A DNA stretch of 14,771 nt from an uncultured Eubacteriales bacterium (GTDB lineage Bacteria; Bacillota; Clostridia; Oscillospirales; Oscillospiraceae): positions 1-14,771 of the forward strand of contig CABRZL010000046.1 in assembly GCA_902475435.1 (NCBI GenBank), in the 5' to 3' direction. The translations under genes and the position numbers were made by a program. Below, piece by piece: positions 14,429-14,771 of the stretch. Numbering within the stretch: position 1 is the stretch's first letter; each line of letters begins with the position of its first letter. The notes below the pieces were generated by a model. The model was not told the origin of the DNA, did no database searches, and saw nothing but the letters and a program-made list of their open reading frames with translations.

Positions 14429-14771
14429 TGTAGAAAAATAGAAGTACTACACCAGATGGATTGCTATGAGAAAGAGAAATTACAAACATACGAAGTGGGC
14501 AATTTCAAAATTTGTCAAACACATTGGACAGTGAACTCGATGGGAGAAAGCCGGTGAAGAGGCCGCATAGGGAAGTTATCGGAGCGGCGGTTATGGACAG
14601 CAAGTTGCTTTGCAAAGTCATCCGGGGAAAAGAAAGCGTGGGAAGAATGGAAACGTTTCTGGTCCTCTCTGTGGCTGCGCTCCACCTTGCCGTTGCGGCG
14701 GGGCGTAAAAGGCCGAATGAGCTTATGATGAATCCCTAATTCTTTTGCTGTGTTTTCAAAAAGTGTAGGGA
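14429..14771 (-). mobile_element. IS481-like insertion sequence, 3' end, partial
   Basis: The transposase 3' end at 14515-14771 shows that an insertion sequence enters from the right edge. Its outer end within the window is uncertain. A candidate is TGTAG at 14429, since IS481-type ends commonly start TGT. The other end and the target duplication lie outside the window, so this boundary is a guess. Confidence 0.45.
14515..14771 (-). CDS. IS481-like transposase, C-terminal part (cut by window edge)
   Basis: One frame stays open from the right edge of the window to the TGA at 14515-14517, encoding the last 84 or so residues of an integrase-core (DDE) transposase. It shows LGIHHKLIRPFTPRRNGKVE followed by RSHREDQKRFHSSH, in which the Glu of KVER is the expected third catalytic acidic residue. 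The C-terminal block LAVHNRRSDNFPMRPLHRLS with PIEF is typical of IS481-like elements in Clostridia. The start lies outside the window, so no start codon is available. Whether the element is intact cannot be judged; what is visible has no frameshift or stop. It is unrelated in function to the redox genes but marks this flank as mobile. Confidence 0.88.
   Translation of the reverse strand, partial: PTLFENTAKELGIHHKLIRPFTPRRNGKVERSHREDQKRFHSSHAFFSPDDFAKQLAVHNRRSDNFPMRPLHRLSPIEFTVQCV

Noticed and set aside
14512..14739. + strand frame of 75 codons at the right end.
   Set aside because: It is the shadow of the transposase C-terminus, which shows clear integrase motifs on the minus strand.

Overview
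The window looks like a chromosomal segment of an anaerobic, moderately GC-rich gut-type Firmicute (class Clostridia, Oscillospiraceae-like). This is an inference. It rests on strong AAAGGAG/GGAGG ribosome binding sites, clostridial-style oxygen-sensitive flavin and [4Fe-4S] enzymes in many copies, a lipoprotein binding protein with a Gram-positive type signal, and an IS481-like transposase typical of these genomes. No sequence comparison could be run, so the lineage is tentative.

All convincing genes lie on the minus strand. Read in the direction of transcription (right to left), the layout is as follows. (1) At 14515-14771 is the 3' end of an integrase-type transposase, cut by the window edge. 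(2) At about 13758-14514 is a 750-base gene-free stretch. It holds a promoter and two palindromes in front of the next gene, and an 11-bp inverted repeat bounding a 134-bp segment. (3) At 11697-13751 is a large Old Yellow Enzyme-type flavin/Fe-S oxidoreductase, ending at a two-way terminator made of two interleaved palindromes. On the other strand an unidentified gene remnant (11355-11621) runs into the same terminator. (4) At 10018-10941 is a LysR-type regulator with its own promoter, a conspicuous upstream dyad, and a strong terminator. (5) From 9884 to 160 is an apparent operon of eight genes: ferredoxin, flavoprotein, ferredoxin, flavoprotein, Old Yellow Enzyme-type reductase, extracellular solute-binding lipoprotein, ferredoxin, flavoprotein. 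It ends in tandem hairpins at 48-137.

The core of the operon is a three-fold repeated module of a two-cluster ferredoxin followed by an overlapping flavoprotein of the fumarate reductase / APS reductase alpha superfamily. The gene order matches aprB-aprA, but there are no sulfate-reduction genes. Two of the three modules are close paralogs. The Old Yellow Enzyme-type protein carries FMN-barrel, [4Fe-4S] and FAD/NAD(P)H modules and could feed NAD(P)H electrons to the ferredoxins. The lone binding lipoprotein, with no permease in the window, may capture the substrate or a related compound. The most likely role (inference) is LysR-controlled anaerobic reduction or breakdown of an unsaturated organic compound by paralogous soluble reductases. 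The substrate cannot be read from the sequence.

The most interesting regulatory feature is the lysR terminator. It is a 17-bp dyad whose two arms each contain TGTG-N5-CACA (a T-N11-A box), centred about 53 and 75 bases upstream of the predicted operon start. The same motif recurs in the lysR leader.
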